NCBI GenBank assembly: GCA_905212345.1
Contig: CAJMEC010000072.1
Span: forward strand, 1 to 5,618
Direction: 5' to 3'
DNA length: 5,618 nucleotides
Source: an uncultured Sutterella sp.
Lineage (GTDB): Bacteria > Pseudomonadota > Gammaproteobacteria > Burkholderiales > Burkholderiaceae_F
Shown here one piece after another: positions 5,449 through 5,618 of this stretch. The notes under the pieces were generated by a model that was given only the letters and a program-made list of their open reading frames with translations, did not search any database and was not told the DNA's origin. Positions within the stretch are counted from its first letter, which is position 1; each line of letters opens with the position of its first letter. Position numbers and translations under genes: made by a program.

Positions 5449-5618
5449 ATGAATTACATACCAGAATATGAATCCTTAACTGTTGAATTTAAAGAAAATT
5501 GGGATGAAAAGAAAGACGGGGCCCAGATAAAGAAAACCTTGGTTGCGTTTGCCAATACGGTTGGTGGTGATCTTTATATTGGTGTCAACGACGAAGGTCA
5601 GGTTGTCGGTTTAGCGAG
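5449..5618 (+). CDS. AlbA_2 (Schlafen-type) domain protein, N-terminal fragment (partial at right edge)
   Basis: Fifty-six codons are visible before the window ends. The peptide shows the opening of the AlbA_2 / Schlafen-like domain: ESLTVEFKENW (8-18), then KKTLVAFANTVGGDLYIGVN (28-47) and DEGQVVGL (48-55). These match the family pattern ExxxxEFKxxx...AFANTxGGxLxIGVxDxGxVVG. Bacterial members are usually annotated as ATP-binding or putative transcriptional regulator proteins with an AlbA_2 domain, often with a C-terminal winged-helix region; some sit in mobile or defence contexts. An imperfect Shine-Dalgarno AAGCGG (5436-5441) lies 7 bases upstream of the ATG. The promoter with the palindromic octamers suggests tight, probably autogenous, control. 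The C-terminal architecture cannot be seen, so the exact role stays open. Confidence 0.82.
   Translation, partial: MNYIPEYESLTVEFKENWDEKKDGAQIKKTLVAFANTVGGDLYIGVNDEGQVVGLA

Overview
The window reads as a chromosomal segment of a betaproteobacterium. It opens with the last 31 codons of a glutamine synthetase whose tail (YIELK..EV.RFR...PIEFEMYYKL) resembles the Burkholderiales GlnA ending. The core genes have moderate GC (for example 32/60 in 4261-4320), which would suit a host-associated, lower-GC lineage such as Sutterellaceae. That placement is inference from style, not a database result.

Region 1 (1-4592) is ordinary core DNA, with every gene on the + strand. After the glnA tail comes a strong intrinsic terminator, followed only 4 bases later by a divergent RlmN/Cfr-family radical-SAM RNA methyltransferase. 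Its stop overlaps the start of a RhlE-like DEAD-box RNA helicase by 8 bp, so the two form a translationally coupled RNA-metabolism pair. After a 48-base gap come a small lipoprotein and a large M24B aminopeptidase P, joined by a TGATG stop/start overlap. The aminopeptidase has all its metal ligands but ends early in the C-terminal domain. A likely terminator closes the unit.

Region 2 (about 4593-5618) looks accessory. GC falls to 17-18 of 60 bases in several lines. A 215-base AT-rich spacer carries a 32-bp near-perfect palindrome, a second small inverted repeat, an outer inverted repeat enclosing both, and four copies of a CAGTATTA-like octamer. It leads into a DUF1778/TacA-like ribbon-helix-helix antitoxin. 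The gene in the toxin position is not a GNAT acetyltransferase but an unrecognised 60-residue ORF of clearly higher GC. Next comes a consensus TTGACA promoter whose -10 lies inside a perfect 32-bp palindrome built from ATTAGATT octamers. These octamers continue up to the start of an AlbA_2 (Schlafen-type) domain protein that runs off the right end.

The best candidates for something undescribed are the antitoxin with its non-standard partner and its decorated control region, and the iteron-controlled AlbA_2 gene. Whether these form one system cannot be decided from this window, because the AlbA_2 gene is cut after 56 codons.
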